A DNA stretch of 14,281 nt, from NCBI GenBank assembly GCA_028707105.1, contig JAQTUY010000034.1:1-14281 (forward strand), written 5' to 3'. This document shows, one piece after another, positions 11,883-14,281 of the stretch. A model generated the notes under the pieces. The model did not search any database. It was not told the origin of the DNA and saw only the letters and a program-made list of their open reading frames with translations. Numbering within the stretch: position 1 is the first letter of the stretch; each line of letters begins with the position of its first letter. Both the position numbers and the translations under genes were made by a program. The stretch is from Candidatus Omnitrophota bacterium. GTDB lineage: Bacteria > Omnitrophota > Koll11 > Gygaellales > JAQTUY01.

Positions 11883-13847
11883 TCATTTCTGGACGATCTT
11901 CAGGAAGACACCGACAATATGGGGATCGAATTGGCTTCCGGCGCCTGCGCGGATTATTTTAATGACTTCCGGTTTGGGGTAGGCTTTACGGTATGGACGG
12001 TCTGATATCAGGGCCTGATATACGTCCGCTAATGCCACTACGCGCGCGCCGAGCGGTATCTCTTCGCCCTTCAAGCCGTGAGGATATCCTTTTCCGTCCC
12101 ATCTTTCATGGTGATACAGGACTAAAGGTATTATTCCCTGTAAAACCTGGATCGGCCTGAGAATATCTACCGCGATCTGGGTGTGTGTTTTGATGATCTC
12201 AAATTCCTTGGTTGTCAGCTTCCCCTTTTTGCAGAGTATTTTTTCGCTTATTCCTACTTTTCCCAGGTCGTGGAGGATCGCCGCCTGGCGGATCCGTTCT
12301 ACCTCGTCATCGGGCAGCTCCAGGGCTTTAGCCAGGTTAACGGCGAATTGGACGGTCTTCTCGACGTGTTCGCCGGTGTAATGGTCTTTTAATTCCAGCG
12401 TCTTGGCGAATGCCAGGATGGATTCGACTATGCTCTGGCTGGCCTGCCGGGTAAGCCTGCTTACTTTTTCTTTTAAGCTTTGCACGTCGCCGCTCTCGGC
12501 GGCTTCTTCGGCGGGTTTAGTTTTTTCAATATCCAATGTTGAAAATACCTTATTCCCCCCTCTTTGTTTTACGTTATCCAGGATCTTATCGGATATCTCC
12601 ACCAGGTCCATGCCGTTTAGTATCCTGTCTTCCGGGTAGGAAGCTACGGCAAAGCTCAATTTTAATTTTACGCTGTGCTGTTTATTTCCGAAATTAAACA
12701 AGCCGATGGCATCGAGTATTCTCTGGGCCAGGATGATCGCGGTATTGCGGTCGGTGCCGGGCGAGATGATGATGAATTCTTCTCCCGCGTAGCGGATGAC
12801 GATATCGTATTGCCGGACCAGTTTTCTCAGTTGGTAGGCCAGTTGTTTTAAGACCAGGTCTCCGAAGTTGTGGCCATAGACGTTATTTATGGATTTAAAA
12901 TAATCTATATCGAGCATTATGGTGGAAAGCGAATGTCCGTACCGTTTAGCGCGGAAAAATTCCGCCTCAATGACTTCGGATAGATAGCGGTGGTTGTAGA
13001 GGCCGGTGTCGGAATCCCGCAGGGCCATCTGGTTGAGTTTTTTATTGGATTCCGTCAGTTTCTTATTGAGCATCTCCAGGTTCTTCTCGGCTTTTTTGGC
13101 TTCGGTCATATCCCGGACGATGGTTATAATGCCGGTAATCTTATTGTTTTCACTGACCGGTATCTTGCGGGTCTCGGTGATGACTTCTTTATTTTTAACT
13201 CTGTTGGTCTCGTAGGTAATAAGCGCCTTACCGGACTCGAAGACTTTTTTGTATTCTTCCCGGACTTTTACGTCCAGGAAGGGGAAAACATCGAATACGT
13301 TCCTGCCGATGGCTTCCCCGCTTACGCCCAATTGTTTGCACCACTTTTTAAAATAAGCGTTGAAGAGCACGATCCTGTAGTTGGTGTCGATGACATGGAT
13401 CGCGTCGTTCATGGACGCGAGCGTGGTGTAATATTGCGATTCCAAAGTACGCAGCGCGCTTTCGGTATATTTGTGGAGCGTTATGTCTTCCAGGGTTTCT
13501 ATGACATAATCCACTTTTCCCTGTTTATTTTTAATGGGGGTGGCTATGAGGTTATAGTATTTTCCATCAATGCATTTGTCTGTTTCAACTCGCTGTGTCT
13601 TACCGGTCTTGAATGCTTTTATCGTCGGGCAATAAGAGCAGATCTTTTTTTTAGGAGGGGCGTAGAAGGATTTGTAACAGAGCGGGTGTTGATCGATCTT
13701 GATATCCGGGAAAGCGGCGCGGTACTTTTTATTAAGCCAGAGTATCCGCATCTGGGGGCTGATAATGGAGATACCCATTCCCACGCCGTCGAGGACCAAT
13801 TTGGCGATATTTTCTATCCAATCATATTTTACGTCGTTTTTTTTCAA
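11883..13847 (-). CDS. PAS-PAS-GGDEF-HD-GYP cyclic-di-GMP signalling protein
   Basis: 654 aa with no membrane segment. The first PAS (about 8-125) carries a cysteine motif (Cys57, Cys70-x2-Cys73-Pro). The second PAS (about 130-247) is followed by a coiled-coil linker (248-275). The GGDEF domain (about 276-438) has its signature as Ala-Gly-Glu-Glu-Phe (354-358), with an intact I-site R345-x2-D348 five residues upstream. The HD-GYP domain (about 470-654) has HDLGK (526-530), HHERWDGKGYP (579-589) and LADVYQALISDRPYR. It should hydrolyse cyclic-di-GMP; synthesis is uncertain because the first glycine of GGEEF is Ala. The start is TTG, supported by AGGAAAGGAAAGG just upstream and a strong promoter; the next Met is residue 24. 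It is probably transcribed alone. Confidence 0.93.
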   Translation of the reverse strand: MKKNDVKYDWIENIAKLVLDGVGMGISIISPQMRILWLNKKYRAAFPDIKIDQHPLCYKSFYAPPKKKICSYCPTIKAFKTGKTQRVETDKCIDGKYYNLIATPIKNKQGKVDYVIETLEDITLHKYTESALRTLESQYYTTLASMNDAIHVIDTNYRIVLFNAYFKKWCKQLGVSGEAIGRNVFDVFPFLDVKVREEYKKVFESGKALITYETNRVKNKEVITETRKIPVSENNKITGIITIVRDMTEAKKAEKNLEMLNKKLTESNKKLNQMALRDSDTGLYNHRYLSEVIEAEFFRAKRYGHSLSTIMLDIDYFKSINNVYGHNFGDLVLKQLAYQLRKLVRQYDIVIRYAGEEFIIISPGTDRNTAIILAQRILDAIGLFNFGNKQHSVKLKLSFAVASYPEDRILNGMDLVEISDKILDNVKQRGGNKVFSTLDIEKTKPAEEAAESGDVQSLKEKVSRLTRQASQSIVESILAFAKTLELKDHYTGEHVEKTVQFAVNLAKALELPDDEVERIRQAAILHDLGKVGISEKILCKKGKLTTKEFEIIKTHTQIAVDILRPIQVLQGIIPLVLYHHERWDGKGYPHGLKGEEIPLGARVVALADVYQALISDRPYRKAYPKPEVIKIIRAGAGSQFDPHIVGVFLKIVQK

Positions 13848-13870
13848 TACCTTTCCTTTCCTGATTCGTT

Positions 13871-13898
13871 ATTATAACAAATTCGCAAAAAAAGTCAA
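13871..13898 (-). promoter_or_regulatory. Sigma70-type promoter for the GGDEF-HD-GYP gene
   Basis: On the minus strand, TTGACT (13898..13893) and a perfect TATAAT (13876..13871) are spaced 16 bp apart. Transcription would start near 13864, leaving a leader of about 17 nt with the ribosome site. This supports the TTG start at 13847. Confidence 0.82.
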
Positions 13899-13913
13899 TC
13901 GGCCGGCTCGCTT

Positions 13914-14281
13914 TTAGGCGCTCAGGGCTTTTTCCAGTTCTTCTTCTTTGACGAATCCGAGCTCTTTGAGGATCTCCCCGAAAATGATCCCCCTGCGCCA
14001 GTGGATGCTCAAGGCTTCATCTAGCTGTTCGGCGGAAATAATATTTTTTTCCAGCAGGATCTGGCCGAGCGGCTTATAGGAAGCGCGGCGGAACTCCTCT
14101 TTTTTATAAATTATGGGGTTTAAATAGTCCCCTGAATTAGTCTCCCTTCTGTCAGCCATGAACTTGCTTCCCGGTATATTTTTCAGGTATTGCTTGATCT
14201 CGGCGATCCTTTCGTTCATTTCGATAAGGTTATGGTATTCGTTGGTTTTGTCACGGTTGACTACCGCGATCGAGATGCTCA
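13914..14281 (-). CDS. C-terminal part of a MshEN-like domain protein (5' end outside the window)
   Basis: Reading is open to the window edge, giving at least 121 residues. An ATG at 14219 exists but has no ribosome site and the frame continues upstream (ending ...YHNLIE before it), so the real start is probably outside. The C-terminal 50 residues resemble the two-part MshEN fold (N-terminal domain of T2SS/T4P ATPases, several of which bind cyclic-di-GMP). Counting from that ATG, the halves are PLGQILLEKNIISAEQLDEAL (about 50-70) and FGEILKELGFVKEEELEKAL (about 80-99). The usual Gly of the first half is Asn59. Before it is a polar linker. It lies just upstream of the GGDEF-HD-GYP gene on the same strand, which supports a cyclic-di-GMP theme. 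The rest of the protein is unknown. Confidence 0.7.
   Translation of the reverse strand, partial: SISIAVVNRDKTNEYHNLIEMNERIAEIKQYLKNIPGSKFMADRRETNSGDYLNPIIYKKEEFRRASYKPLGQILLEKNIISAEQLDEALSIHWRRGIIFGEILKELGFVKEEELEKALSA

Noticed and set aside
11683..11900. Cyclic-di-GMP (GEMM-I) riboswitch, suggested by the neighbouring GGDEF gene
   Set aside because: I could not find the conserved GEMM-I core or its tetraloop-receptor layout on either strand. The block also lies upstream of, not within, the predicted exbB transcript.
12990..13877. 295-codon plus-strand open frame opposite the PAS-GGDEF-HD-GYP gene
   Set aside because: The minus strand encodes well-conserved PAS, GGDEF and HD-GYP motifs. 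The plus-strand translation has no recognisable domain and is a codon-bias shadow.
1..14281. tRNA or rRNA genes, prophage or integrative element boundaries
   Set aside because: No cloverleaf, rRNA segment, integrase or phage gene was recognised. Apart from the RAYT element the window reads as ordinary chromosomal operons.

Overview
The window looks like chromosomal DNA from an uncultured Gram-negative-type bacterium of moderate GC content. An ExbB/ExbD pair and a TonB-like protein imply an outer membrane. The gene mix (Memo-like AmrB, a 7TM-SpoIIE phosphatase, an S21-led operon, several TTG/GTG starts) would suit Omnitrophota or a similar PVC-adjacent candidate phylum. That placement is inference from gene content; no taxonomic marker here settles it.

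Layout: (1) Positions 1-2995, minus strand: one compact operon behind a strong sigma70-type promoter (2967-2995). Its order is rpsU, a TIM-barrel sugar-phosphate isomerase-like protein, AmrB/Memo, a DUF1844 protein, a Trm112-like zinc ribbon and aroQ, then probably one more gene that leaves the window. Genes overlap or are one to a few bases apart. (2) Positions 3009-8296, minus strand: a second operon from a promoter at 8269-8296. It encodes a STAS anti-sigma-factor antagonist, a membrane-bound SpoIIE-type PP2C phosphatase, a GT2 glycosyltransferase, a protein-isoaspartate methyltransferase (pcm), corrinoid adenosyltransferase (cobO) and a TonB-like protein, and it ends at a hairpin (3009-3032). 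(3) Positions 8186-8485: a divergent intergenic region with a 15-bp palindrome, two adjacent inverted repeats and a promoter-like repeat. (4) Positions 8486-10018, plus strand: a yifB/comM-type Mg-chelatase-like AAA+ protein. (5) Positions 10030-10651: a 622-bp element, a REP-associated tyrosine transposase (RAYT) bracketed by 58-bp inverted ends that hold four copies of GGAAACWGTTTCC. It sits between the 3' ends of yifB and exbD. (6) Positions 10655-11737, minus strand: exbB-exbD with its own promoter. (7) Positions 11769-11877: a dense set of nested complementary segments that looks like a structured RNA without an ORF. (8) Positions 11883-14281, minus strand: a PAS-PAS-GGDEF-HD-GYP protein with its own promoter, and upstream of it the C-terminal part of a gene ending in a MshEN-like domain.

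How the genes may work together: the STAS and PP2C proteins form a partner-switching signalling pair whose anti-sigma kinase is not in the window. The GGDEF-HD-GYP protein and the neighbouring MshEN-like domain suggest cyclic-di-GMP signalling. ExbB/ExbD and the TonB-like protein would energise outer-membrane uptake, and cobO beside tonB hints at corrinoid salvage. The two least ordinary items are the complete RAYT/REP element and the orphan structured-RNA candidate upstream of exbB.
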